Shown: piece by piece, positions 15,090 to 24,398 of the stretch
Numbering within the stretch: the first letter of the stretch is position 1
How the letters are laid out: each line of letters opens with the position of its first letter
From: Streptococcus sanguinis
Lineage (GTDB): Bacteria > Bacillota > Bacilli > Lactobacillales > Streptococcaceae
Reading direction: 5' to 3'
Assembly (NCBI RefSeq): GCF_003943735.1
Contig: NZ_RJMV01000001.1
Span: 401,000-464,999 of the forward strand
DNA length: 64,000 nt
Position numbers and translations under genes: made by a program
The notes under the pieces: model-generated
Told to the model about the DNA's origin: nothing
Seen by the model: the letters and a program-made list of their open reading frames with translations, nothing else
The model's database searches: none

Positions 15090-16868
15090 ATGAAAAAAAC
15101 ATTTTCCCTAATCCTTTTAACTTTTCTGACTTTAGGACTCTTTCGAACAATTACCGCACTGGCTGAAGAGCAGAAACTCCCATCTGGCATTGACCGCAAC
15201 CAAGTTGGCCAGAAAATCCAAGACTATGCCAAGGAGCATGAAAAGACGACTGCCGCTATGGAAACAGCAGTATTTGACAAGGATAGCACCATTTACCAAG
15301 GCAACTTCGGTTATATGGATAAAGAAAAAGGCATTAAAGCTGACAACAGCAGCGTCTTTGATTGGGGCTCTGTGACCAAGCTGACCGTCTGGATAGCTGT
15401 CATGCAACTCTGGGAACAAGGAAAGATTGACCTAGAGGAAGATATCAAGACCTACCTGCCAGAGAATTTTCTTAAAAATCTGCACTTTGACAAAGCTATC
15501 ACGATGCTGGATCTCATGAATCATCAGACGGGATTTGATGAATCTCTGTCTTACACAAAAGGTGACAAAAATATAGAGGAAAATCTACGCATGCTCCAGC
15601 CTGTCCAATCCTTTGAACCTGGAACAGTAACCTCTTATTCTAACTATGGTGCTGGGCTCGCTTCTCTGATTGTCGAACGGATTTCCGGCCAGACCTTTGC
15701 TGACTATACCCACGAGCATATCTTCCAGCCGCTTGGCATGGACAAGACAGCTCTCCTACCGGACTTATCTGATAATCCCTATGTTCAGAAAAAACGCCAA
15801 GAGTCTAAGGCCTATGATACAAAGGGAAATTCACTAGGGACAGCTTTTTATGAATATGGTCTCTACTCAATTGGCCAAGCAGCCGGTACCTTGGAGGATT
15901 TACAGAAATTTGCTCAGGCTCTGCTGGGGCGCAAGGCTCTCTTTGAACGTCCAGAAACTTGGAATACCCTCTACAATCCCACTTCGACTTATCCAGGTAC
16001 AAACATAGCCCGTAATGCCCACGGTTTTTGGATCAACGAATACGGAGTCAGCATCATTGGCCACGGCGGCAATACTGATGGTTTCAGCTCTCGTCTCATG
16101 CTAGACTTGGAAAGTGGCATCGGCTACATAGTCATGACCAATCAAAGCATGGAAGAGAATTACAACTACCAAATGCCCGAACTGGTTTTCGGAAGACGCA
16201 AAACAGCTGACGAAGAGACTCAAAAGCAGTTTAAACCAGGCTACTACCGTTCTCCGCGCACCTATCTCCATGGTCCCTTGTCCTTTCTAAGACTCATGAT
16301 GCCCTCAATAGAAAAGATTGACAATCCTGCTCAAAACCGAATCTTGAGTACCAATTTTTGGACCATCTATAAGAGCAAGGGAAAGATTACAATCCCCGTC
16401 GCTGTGGTGGACTATGAGAAAATCTCTGCTTTTGACTTCTATAAGGACTATATCATCTTAGGATTAGGCATCCTTGGAATTGTCTATAGTTTTGGAACGC
16501 TCATTATCAGCCTTTTATTAGGAGCTTATCGCTTGATTTCCCGAAAAACGGTTGAGCGCACAGACCGCACTTGGAAGGTCTGGAATCTACTGACTTCTCT
16601 TGGTATTCTGGCTGTTCCCCTAAACCTACTAATGATTATGATACCTTTGATGTCAGATGACCTTGATTCTCTAGCTCATTGGCGCTACATGCTCTTTGCT
16701 GCCTTGGGGCTCCTGCTAACCGCTACTGCTCTGCTGCCGCTGTTCAGAAAATCCAGGAAAAAGCTCAGCAAGGGCCGTCTCTTCCTGACGTTCATGACCA
16801 GTCTATCTGCTTTGGCAGTGGTCGCTAATATCCTTTACTGGTCTCTTTACCAGTGGTGGGTGCTGTGA
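15090..16868 (+). CDS. secreted serine hydrolase with C-terminal membrane domain, copy 2
   Basis: 592 residues, a tandem duplicate of the preceding gene: the same signal peptide style (ITALAEEQ), SVTK after DWG, YSN in TSYSNYGAG, HGGN in GHGGNTDG, and the same four C-terminal membrane segments ending QWWVL. The strongest divergence is in the loop after residue 150 and in the region 430-450 before the membrane domain, where substrate specificity might differ. GAAAGGAG ribosome site. It is the last gene of the promoter D operon and is closed by the hairpin at 16877. Confidence 0.9.
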   Translation: MKKTFSLILLTFLTLGLFRTITALAEEQKLPSGIDRNQVGQKIQDYAKEHEKTTAAMETAVFDKDSTIYQGNFGYMDKEKGIKADNSSVFDWGSVTKLTVWIAVMQLWEQGKIDLEEDIKTYLPENFLKNLHFDKAITMLDLMNHQTGFDESLSYTKGDKNIEENLRMLQPVQSFEPGTVTSYSNYGAGLASLIVERISGQTFADYTHEHIFQPLGMDKTALLPDLSDNPYVQKKRQESKAYDTKGNSLGTAFYEYGLYSIGQAAGTLEDLQKFAQALLGRKALFERPETWNTLYNPTSTYPGTNIARNAHGFWINEYGVSIIGHGGNTDGFSSRLMLDLESGIGYIVMTNQSMEENYNYQMPELVFGRRKTADEETQKQFKPGYYRSPRTYLHGPLSFLRLMMPSIEKIDNPAQNRILSTNFWTIYKSKGKITIPVAVVDYEKISAFDFYKDYIILGLGILGIVYSFGTLIISLLLGAYRLISRKTVERTDRTWKVWNLLTSLGILAVPLNLLMIMIPLMSDDLDSLAHWRYMLFAALGLLLTATALLPLFRKSRKKLSKGRLFLTFMTSLSALAVVANILYWSLYQWWVL

Positions 16869-16876
16869 TATAAGTT

Positions 16877-16913
16877 GCCTGCCTTCCTTTGGGAAGGTGG
16901 GCTTTGGCTTTTT
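16877..16913 (+). terminator. Rho-independent terminator after the serine hydrolase pair
   Basis: GCCTGCCTTCC (16877-16887) pairs with GGAAGGTGGGC (16892-16902), with two wobble pairs and a TTTG loop, followed by T-rich sequence. It ends the operon that begins at promoter D. Confidence 0.75.
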
Positions 16914-17081
16914 GGAAAAATATGATGTCCTCCATATTAGCTGCTTAGAGGTACGAGGGAAAGATGTAGAGAAGCAGTGTCAGGTTGACAGAATAGATAG
17001 GCGAGAAAGAGAAAACATATGCTTAGCTATCAAATAGTAACATGTCATACGTTTTTTGATTCATACTCAAGTTATTCCTGC

Positions 17082-17642
17082 CTAGTGTGAATTTTCATTA
17101 TTTGAGTATGAATGCCAAACTGATAATTTGTTAATTTGTTCTTGAATAAAGAGGGTTAGTTCCTCAACTGTTAAGGGAATATCCTGTCTGGCATATTTTT
17201 CTAGCAGCGCGAAAATCCCTCCCATTACAAAATCAAAAATCAAGTCTAATTCTGTATTTAGTTTTTCAACTTTTAAAAATGCCAGCAAATGAGGTTGCAA
17301 GGCTTGTTTGTAAGATTCATAAAAGGAAGAATCTCTGTTTAGAAATACGATTATTTCACCATAGACTTTATGAACAGTAATCAACGATTTTATAAATTTC
17401 TCGTCTGTCAGATTTGGTTGCAGACTGATTTCAGAAATGATAGAGTGAATCAAATTGGTTTCCACTTGCTTCCTGAGATCATAAACATCCTCAAAATAGT
17501 AGTAAAATGTCGACCTATTATAACCCGTCCTTTGACAAAGTTCTTTTACTGATATTTTATTTAAAGGCTTTTCGCGTAAAGCCTTGAGAAAAGCTTCCAT
17601 AAAAAATTCTCTGGTTTCTTCTAATGCAAATAACAAACTCAT
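17082..17642 (-). CDS. TetR-family transcriptional regulator
   Basis: 186 residues from the ATG at 17642, which has AAAGGAAAG at a suitable distance; an in-frame upstream start lacks one. The N-terminal helix-turn-helix reads KISVKELCQRTGYNRSTFYYYFEDVYDL, the usual TetR pattern, and the C-terminal part is a helical ligand domain. It is divergent from the HXXEE gene at 17738, and the 95-bp gap contains a 13-bp palindrome over a -10 box, so it most likely represses that gene and perhaps itself. Confidence 0.9.
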   Translation of the reverse strand: MSLLFALEETREFFMEAFLKALREKPLNKISVKELCQRTGYNRSTFYYYFEDVYDLRKQVETNLIHSIISEISLQPNLTDEKFIKSLITVHKVYGEIIVFLNRDSSFYESYKQALQPHLLAFLKVEKLNTELDLIFDFVMGGIFALLEKYARQDIPLTVEELTLFIQEQINKLSVWHSYSNNENSH

Positions 17643-17698
17643 GACTTTCCTTTCGGACACTTTGGGCAAAATTGTTGGTATCATTCATGGCAGATTTT

Positions 17699-17711
17699 GT
17701 CTATACTAGAC
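17699..17711. promoter_or_regulatory. candidate TetR operator over a -10 box
   Basis: The perfect palindrome GTCTA-TAC-TAGAC covers TATACT (17702-17707), which fits a -10 for the gene at 17738. A palindrome on a promoter in a tetR intergenic region is the standard arrangement. No good -35 was recognised. Confidence 0.45.
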
Positions 17712-17737
17712 TTATCTTATACAAATGAGGTATTGTT

Positions 17738-18403
17738 ATGTCCAAACTGATTTCTGTTTGGTTAAAAATCTGGATTCCCATTCTTTTTGTTATGGGAATC
17801 GGTATTCTCTTATATCTTATCACACATTGGACTACACTAGATGCTGGAAGCAGATTTGTCGCTATAATCTATGTCATGCTCCCTTTACACTGTCTAGAGG
17901 AATGGAGATTTCCTGGCGGTTTTCATTATAACTACAACATGCTTCGGCGCTCTCAACAGCCCGATCGCTATCCTATGAATCAATTTTCTGATATGCTGAC
18001 TATCATGTTAGCTGAATTAATTGGTATTGTCTGTCTCTTCTACGGTGTCAATCAGATCATTGTCATCTGGAATCTTATCTTTTGCTTTTTTGAAATGATT
18101 GGCCACCTGATTTTTGGGTTCAGTATGTACCGACGTTTTCGTACAGTAGGAAAAAGAACCATTTATAACCCAGGTTTTGCGACAGCGGTTGTCTTTACGC
18201 TTCATGCTCTCTACTATGTTCTGAACCAGTATCCTACAAATCTCCCCAGCTTGTCAATAATCATTTTAGCTATTATCAGTGGAACAGTTCTTGTAAGTAG
18301 TGTCGTTCTTATCCCTGAGCAACTGTTCAAATCAAAAGAGACCCCTTATCCTTTTGATAGCAATCGTTATTATGAAAAATATATTGCAAGAGAAAAAATC
18401 TGA
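17738..18403 (+). CDS. HXXEE-domain membrane protein
   Basis: 221 residues with about five to six hydrophobic segments. The motif HCLEEW near residue 51 is the His-x-x-Glu-Glu that names this family, with further conserved His residues in MIGHLIFG and TLHALYY. The family is of unknown function and is often found beside TetR regulators, as here. Polar residues inside the membrane suggest a metal or small-molecule site, which is inference. No terminator was recognised; the 343 bp that follow carry no gene and hold the promoter of the next unit. Confidence 0.85.
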   Translation: MSKLISVWLKIWIPILFVMGIGILLYLITHWTTLDAGSRFVAIIYVMLPLHCLEEWRFPGGFHYNYNMLRRSQQPDRYPMNQFSDMLTIMLAELIGIVCLFYGVNQIIVIWNLIFCFFEMIGHLIFGFSMYRRFRTVGKRTIYNPGFATAVVFTLHALYYVLNQYPTNLPSLSIIILAIISGTVLVSSVVLIPEQLFKSKETPYPFDSNRYYEKYIAREKI

Positions 18404-18668
18404 ATTCCCTTCCCTATTTCATAATCTTCTTTAAAAATTCTATGAGAAGTCGAAGGCATAACTGAGCGACTAATACTCACCGAAAATCAAAAAGTGACCT
18501 AGTTTTATTCTGCTATTTTAAGTTTGGCCTTGCGACTCAATCAGACATATCTAATGTTTGTTAGCTGCTATTTCCAACTCTGTCGCGACAGAAACAATAA
18601 TATAGACACACCTGACCAGTCTCTCTGGCTTTCTATTTTTTGACCACTAAATTGTATTTAGTTTTTTC

Positions 18669-18728
18669 TTGATTTTTTATCTTTTATTTACTATAATATG
18701 AACAAGTTCATAAAATGAACACATTCAT
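18669..18728 (+). promoter_or_regulatory. promoter with two TetR-type palindromes
   Basis: TTGATT (18669-18674) and TATAAT (18692-18697) are 17 bp apart. Just downstream lie two palindromes of the same type, ATGAACAAGTTCAT (18698-18711) and ATGAACACATTCAT (18715-18728), 17 bp from start to start. They would block transcription when bound by the TetR protein encoded at 18748, giving autoregulation. Confidence 0.75.
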
Positions 18729-18747
18729 ATTAAAAAGGGATTTAAAA

Positions 18748-19347
18748 ATGAAAGTAAGTAAAAAAGAAAAAAATCGTCAAGCTATTTTAGAAGTGGCAGG
18801 GGAGTTGTTTCGCTCTAAGGGCTTTGGAGCAGTTTCTATGCGAGAGATTGCAGAAGTCTGTGATATAGCTACTGGAACTCTATATAATTATTTTAAAAGC
18901 AAGGGGCAAATTTTTATTGAAATAGTTATCCAGAAGCAGTTTAAGTTGACTACAAAATTTGATGAAAATGCTGAGACTTATACAGAGCTTGTGGCAAGTA
19001 TTAAAAAGCAGATTATATCTGATGTTGGCACTATAACTGAAGTTGAAAAGTCCGACTGGCAGAGCATTTTTCAAATCCTCACCTCTGATACTGATTCAAG
19101 TCAATATTTGAGCAATTTGCTGTATCTTGACAGCCAATATCTTCAATCAATTAAGACTTACTTGGAAAGCAAGGCCCATCTACTGCCAGAAAACTACCCA
19201 ATCGACCTCCTGCTGGAAATACTTTATAACAGTTTAGGGCTTTTGGTAATCCGATATCTTTATACGGATATGCCATCATCACTTTTAATGGAAAAAGGAT
19301 TGGAACAGATAGAATTTATCATGGGGCAGGGAGGAAAAAAATATTGA
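18748..19347 (+). CDS. TetR-family transcriptional regulator
   Basis: 199 residues. The N-terminal domain has RQAILEVAGELFRSKGFGAVSMREIAEVCDI-type spacing and the recognition helix GTLYNYFKSKG; the rest is a helical ligand-binding domain. I prefer the ATG at 18748 (MKVSKKEKNRQ), which has AAGGGA upstream, over an ATG at 18715 that lies inside the second operator palindrome. The stop overlaps the start of the next gene (TTGA), so the membrane protein is translationally coupled. Confidence 0.9.
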   Translation: MKVSKKEKNRQAILEVAGELFRSKGFGAVSMREIAEVCDIATGTLYNYFKSKGQIFIEIVIQKQFKLTTKFDENAETYTELVASIKKQIISDVGTITEVEKSDWQSIFQILTSDTDSSQYLSNLLYLDSQYLQSIKTYLESKAHLLPENYPIDLLLEILYNSLGLLVIRYLYTDMPSSLLMEKGLEQIEFIMGQGGKKY

Positions 19348-19907
19348 GAGATATTTGCACACCTAAGTTTTTACAGGAACTATTTGGACGGAAAACAAGT
19401 CTGATGACCATAGTTATCACGATGACCTTCTCTTTTCTGGTAACTGGATTACTCTGGCGTCTTTCCTTGCCAGATCAGAATTGGCCATTATGGCAAATCA
19501 TCACTTTTTGCCTCTTATCTGTAGATATCAGCGGAGGAGTGATCGCTAATTTATCTCAAGGGACTAATCATTATTATCGGGAGTCTGTAAAACGACGATG
19601 TATTTTCCTCCTGATTCATATTCAGCCCTTACTTCTAGCTCTACTTTTTAATCAATCTTTACTAACCTGTACTATGGTCTGGCTTGGTGCGATGATAGGC
19701 GCTCTGTTTGTTAGCGAACTACTGAAAGATTGCAGGGAGCAAGCATTAACTGGTGCTTCTATGGCGGGGTTGGGTTGCATTCTTCTTATTAGTTACAGTA
19801 AATTGCCAATCAGTATGACAGCTCTTTTATCACTTTACCTGATTAAACTTCTATTCGCTTTTAGTGTAAATCACGATATGACCGCTTGGAGTAAAGATTA
19901 TAAATAA
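19344..19907 (+). CDS. membrane protein of unknown function, coupled to TetR
   Basis: 187 residues with about five hydrophobic segments. The likely start is the TTG at 19344, which overlaps the tetR stop and follows GGGAGG. I do not recognise a family. Its place directly behind an autoregulated TetR gene suggests an export or envelope role induced by the TetR ligand. The alpha/beta hydrolase gene starts 42 bp further on. Confidence 0.72.
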   Translation: MRDICTPKFLQELFGRKTSLMTIVITMTFSFLVTGLLWRLSLPDQNWPLWQIITFCLLSVDISGGVIANLSQGTNHYYRESVKRRCIFLLIHIQPLLLALLFNQSLLTCTMVWLGAMIGALFVSELLKDCREQALTGASMAGLGCILLISYSKLPISMTALLSLYLIKLLFAFSVNHDMTAWSKDYK

Positions 19908-19949
19908 AAGTATGCGAGTCTAAAATACGATGAACAGAAAGGAATCCCT

Positions 19950-20897
19950 ATGTTGAAAAGAATCTTTATATTTATCCTTAAAACAATCACTTGGCTGGTA
20001 GGACTCTTAGCTCTGGCCTTATTGGCTATCTTTCTCTATCACCGCTTTCAAATAGCTCAGGAAAGCAAACTCATTGAGAAGCCGATTGGCCAGCTAGTCG
20101 AGGTAGAGGGTAAGAAGCTTAATGTCTACACTGCCGGCAAGGGCAAGAAGACCTTGGTTTTTCTAGCAGGTCTAGGCACCAATGCTCCGGTTCTGGATTT
20201 CAAGGCTCTTTATTCCAAGCTGGAGGATGATTATCGCATCGTCGTGGTAGAACGTCTAGGCTATGGTTACAGCGATGATGGAAACGATGACCGCTCATTG
20301 GATAGACAAGTGGAGCAGACACGTAAGGCCCTCAAAGCTGCTAAGATATCCGGTCCCTATGTTTTGGTTCCGCATTCGATTGCTGGTTTAGAAATGATTC
20401 ACTGGGCCAATCATTACCCAGAAGAAGTAGAAACTATTATCGGGCTGGATATGACCATGCCTCATACAGAGGTGGCCGACCAGCAGAAATTTTATGGTTC
20501 TTATCAGACTATCCAGCTGGGGAGAATGTTAGGCTTAGCCCGCCTACCGATTTTCTTTGATGAAAATAGCAGCCCAGCCATAAAGTCTGGGGCTCTCAAT
20601 GATCAGGAAAAAGCTGTCTTTAAAGCCTTGTTCCACCAGCGGTCAGTCACCCAGGCGGTCATGAACGAAGTCAAGAATCGGAAGAAAAATGTTGAAACGA
20701 TTAACAAAGAACCCGTGCCTCAGATTCCGACTCTTATCTTTGCGGCTGTCCAGAAAGGCGGAGAAGCTCCCAAGTTAGAGGAAGAGTTTGCCGCGCAGAA
20801 TGCCCAAGCCAAACTTGTGACATTAGAAGGCTCCCACTATATCCATGATGAAAAGCCAGAGGAAATCGCCCAGCAAATAAAAGAATTCTTGAATTAA
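19950..20897 (+). CDS. membrane-anchored alpha/beta hydrolase
   Basis: 315 residues. Residues 8-30 form a single membrane segment, with the catalytic domain probably outside the cell. The oxyanion region is LAGLGTNAPV, the nucleophile Ser is in VPHSIAGLE, where SIAG replaces the common SxGG, and the catalytic His is in GSHYIHDEKPEEIA. The ribosome site context GAACAGAAAGGAA is the same as before the serine hydrolase at 13291. It may belong to the TetR unit, since no terminator is seen before it. Substrate unknown. Confidence 0.85.
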   Translation: MLKRIFIFILKTITWLVGLLALALLAIFLYHRFQIAQESKLIEKPIGQLVEVEGKKLNVYTAGKGKKTLVFLAGLGTNAPVLDFKALYSKLEDDYRIVVVERLGYGYSDDGNDDRSLDRQVEQTRKALKAAKISGPYVLVPHSIAGLEMIHWANHYPEEVETIIGLDMTMPHTEVADQQKFYGSYQTIQLGRMLGLARLPIFFDENSSPAIKSGALNDQEKAVFKALFHQRSVTQAVMNEVKNRKKNVETINKEPVPQIPTLIFAAVQKGGEAPKLEEEFAAQNAQAKLVTLEGSHYIHDEKPEEIAQQIKEFLN

Positions 20898-20933
20898 TGA
20901 ATCTTGTAAAATATTTAATAAAAATACATCCTT

Positions 20934-20968
20934 GAAAAAAGCTGAGACATTCATATCTCAGCCTTTTT
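20934..20968. terminator. bidirectional Rho-independent terminator
   Basis: GCTGAGA (20941-20947) and TCTCAGC (20956-20962) are flanked by six A on one side and T-rich sequence on the other. It serves the convergent hydrolase (+) and GH1 (-) genes. Confidence 0.85.
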
Positions 20969-20969
20969 T

Positions 20970-22421
<1,452 letters not shown>

Positions 22422-22426
22422 TTATC

Positions 22427-22443
22427 AATTAAACGTTTTTCTT
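22427..22443. promoter_or_regulatory. weak cre-like site upstream of GH1 copy 1
   Basis: AATTAAACGTTTTTCT contains the AAACGTTT core of a catabolite response element but lacks the outer TG/CA pair. Catabolite control of a beta-glucosidase would be expected; the match is only partial. Confidence 0.3.
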
Positions 22444-22638
22444 ATATTATAATAAACAATCAGCAAATAAACTTCTAACATCCTACGGAAAATTGATACT
22501 ATTCCAAGTTCTATGGTGTCTGTGAGGTTCAGCATTCCCGATACTCTTCAGCTCATGTGGAGGCACCTCAAAGGAGGTCAAGACGGTAGGACGTCCAGTT
22601 GCTAGTCAATGATGAGGGAGCTGGAATTAGGAGGGGAA

Positions 22639-23880
22639 TTAACTAATCTGTATTTGATTTGTGATGGCATAGATATCATTGTCATCTATCAGGAACTGGC
22701 TATCATCATGAGGATCCACATAGACTGGGATAGGTCTAGGATTCTGGCTGTAAGAGATAAAATGATGCTCTCTTAAGGGCAGGCAAATGCTGGTTTGATA
22801 GGGCACTTGGTTAATATCAAATTCAAGCCAAATCTCATGCAACGGATTATACTCTCTAAACTGTTCAGCGGGAATAACATCGATAATATAACCGTCATAG
22901 ACAGGCCCTAGTCTTCTGGCTTGAGCGAGTCTAGCCTTCTTTATCCAAGCAGCAATGATTAGAGAGAGAATCTTGCCGACTAGCAATAGACTAAAGCCAG
23001 GCAAGAAGACTATATAAAAGAAATGATGGTTTTCACTAGAAGCACTCTGATAGGGATACTCAGGGTTATAGGCAATAGAGATTTGACTTTGAATTTTGGG
23101 TTGTGTAAATCTACCGAGAACAGAATGGCCTTCATAAGCCACGCCGTCTACTTGATATTGGTAGATGCTACTATAAAGACTTAATCCTCCACCACCTCCT
23201 CCTCTTCTTCCTCCAGTTTCATACACATCATAGTCAAGGACTTGAGCGGATGTAGTTTTCCAACCATAAAATACAACTTTGAATTGCCCTGTTTCAGTAA
23301 TACAAATATAAGTAAGGACTATCATAACCATGCTTAGGCTAACAAAGGTCACAATGGGATTCTTTTTACGGACCGTTCCCTCAACAATGCTGATGCTTTT
23401 TGCAGCCTTGGGTTGCGACTTTGGCCCCTGTGGGGGATTAAAGGCCTGATAGAGAGAGAGGACAGCCAATGTCATAAATAATAAGAATCCCAGCAATGGC
23501 ATGAGTACAAGGACAGGGATTGGGATGTCATTCTTATATTGGCTCTGCTCAGGCGACTTGGGATTATAGAGAATGCTAATGGTTTCCCCAGACTTAGGCA
23601 CTTCATCTTGATAGAGGTCTGAAAATCCCTGGTAGGTTTGGCCATCAACAATGTAGTGATAAATAGGGTAGTAAGCGGGTGTAGATCGTTTTTCCGGACT
23701 GGTCGTAAACCCGCTCACCTCAGCCGTTATGGTCTGCCACCCCTGAAATCGACTCTTGTACCAGTTAGTGGACGAGACATCTTTCAGCATCATGAACAGA
23801 AACGATAGCCCCAAGACACAGCCTAATAAAGCTAAGAGTAGTTTGTATAATTTGTTTGAACTAGTATTGTCTTTTGTCAT
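22639..23880 (-). CDS. DUF3592 domain membrane protein, two repeats
   Basis: 413 residues. After an N-terminal membrane segment (about 12-32) comes a first DUF3592-like unit (TAEVSGFTTSPEKRS ... YIVDGQTYQGFSD ... ISILYNPKSPEQS), then membrane segments, then a second similar unit (SAQVLDYDVYETGG ... YQVDGVAYEGHSV ... ISIAYNPEYPYQS) and another hydrophobic stretch. A run of six Gly interrupts the second unit. The function of the family is unknown; the units are extracellular by topology. The 229-bp gap before it (22410-22638) holds the GH1 leader and otherwise no recognised element. Confidence 0.82.
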   Translation of the reverse strand: MTKDNTSSNKLYKLLLALLGCVLGLSFLFMMLKDVSSTNWYKSRFQGWQTITAEVSGFTTSPEKRSTPAYYPIYHYIVDGQTYQGFSDLYQDEVPKSGETISILYNPKSPEQSQYKNDIPIPVLVLMPLLGFLLFMTLAVLSLYQAFNPPQGPKSQPKAAKSISIVEGTVRKKNPIVTFVSLSMVMIVLTYICITETGQFKVVFYGWKTTSAQVLDYDVYETGGRRGGGGGGLSLYSSIYQYQVDGVAYEGHSVLGRFTQPKIQSQISIAYNPEYPYQSASSENHHFFYIVFLPGFSLLLVGKILSLIIAAWIKKARLAQARRLGPVYDGYIIDVIPAEQFREYNPLHEIWLEFDINQVPYQTSICLPLREHHFISYSQNPRPIPVYVDPHDDSQFLIDDNDIYAITNQIQIS

Positions 23881-23940
23881 ATCATCCTATTATACCATAG
23901 GTCAGGGATTTTTAGCCTTTTTTTTCTATGTTAAACAGAC

Positions 23941-24288
23941 CTATTTCATTCGATAAAAATCAATCACTAGACCAGCAGGGCCTTTAACTAGCAGCGATTC
24001 CGTACCCCAATCAGTTACAGCTGGGCCGTGTAAAATCTCAGCACCAAGCTCTTTCAACCGCTGGTAGTTCTGGTCTACATCCTCAATCTCGATATGAAGA
24101 ATGATTCCTGTCTGGAAATTTTCCAAAGGAATCAAATGATTTTGGGACAACATGAGACAGTGACTGCCAATCGTGAACTGTGCAAAACTGTCGTCAACAT
24201 AGTCTGTCTTTTTATCCAAAATACGCTCCAAGTCAGCACAGACTTGGGGAACATTTGAAACAATAATATCTAATTGATTTAAATTCAT
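23941..24288 (-). CDS. VOC-family (glyoxalase/bleomycin resistance fold) protein
   Basis: 115 residues. The beta-alpha-beta-beta-beta units of the VOC fold are visible (LDIIVSNVPQVCADLERIL at the start, GIILHIEIEDVDQNYQRLKELG in the middle, LLVKGPAGLVIDFY at the end). Metal ligands may include the His in GIILHIEIE and the late Asp/Glu, but the activity is not assignable. GGAGGAT ribosome site. The spxB terminator lies immediately upstream, so it needs its own promoter or read-through. Confidence 0.85.
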   Translation of the reverse strand: MNLNQLDIIVSNVPQVCADLERILDKKTDYVDDSFAQFTIGSHCLMLSQNHLIPLENFQTGIILHIEIEDVDQNYQRLKELGAEILHGPAVTDWGTESLLVKGPAGLVIDFYRMK

Positions 24289-24302
24289 TTACTATCCTCC
24301 AG

Positions 24303-24328
24303 AAAAAGACCGGATTACTCCGATCTTT
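24303..24328 (-). terminator. Rho-independent terminator of spxB
   Basis: AAAGACCGGA (24305-24314) and TCCGATCTTT (24319-24328) form a stem with one mismatch. Read on the minus strand it is followed by a T run, and it lies between the spxB stop and the VOC gene. Confidence 0.7.
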
Positions 24329-24398
24329 TCAAGTTCCACTCTAAGAAAATCAAAGAATAAAGTCTACAAAGTTTACACTTGATTTTCAACAAGAGGAA

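Noticed and set aside
2222..16913. A complete lantibiotic biosynthesis cluster
   Set aside because: The transporters look like LanFEG/BcrAB, but there is no precursor peptide with a leader, no LanB/LanC/LanM enzyme and no LanT. It is better described as a response or resistance island.
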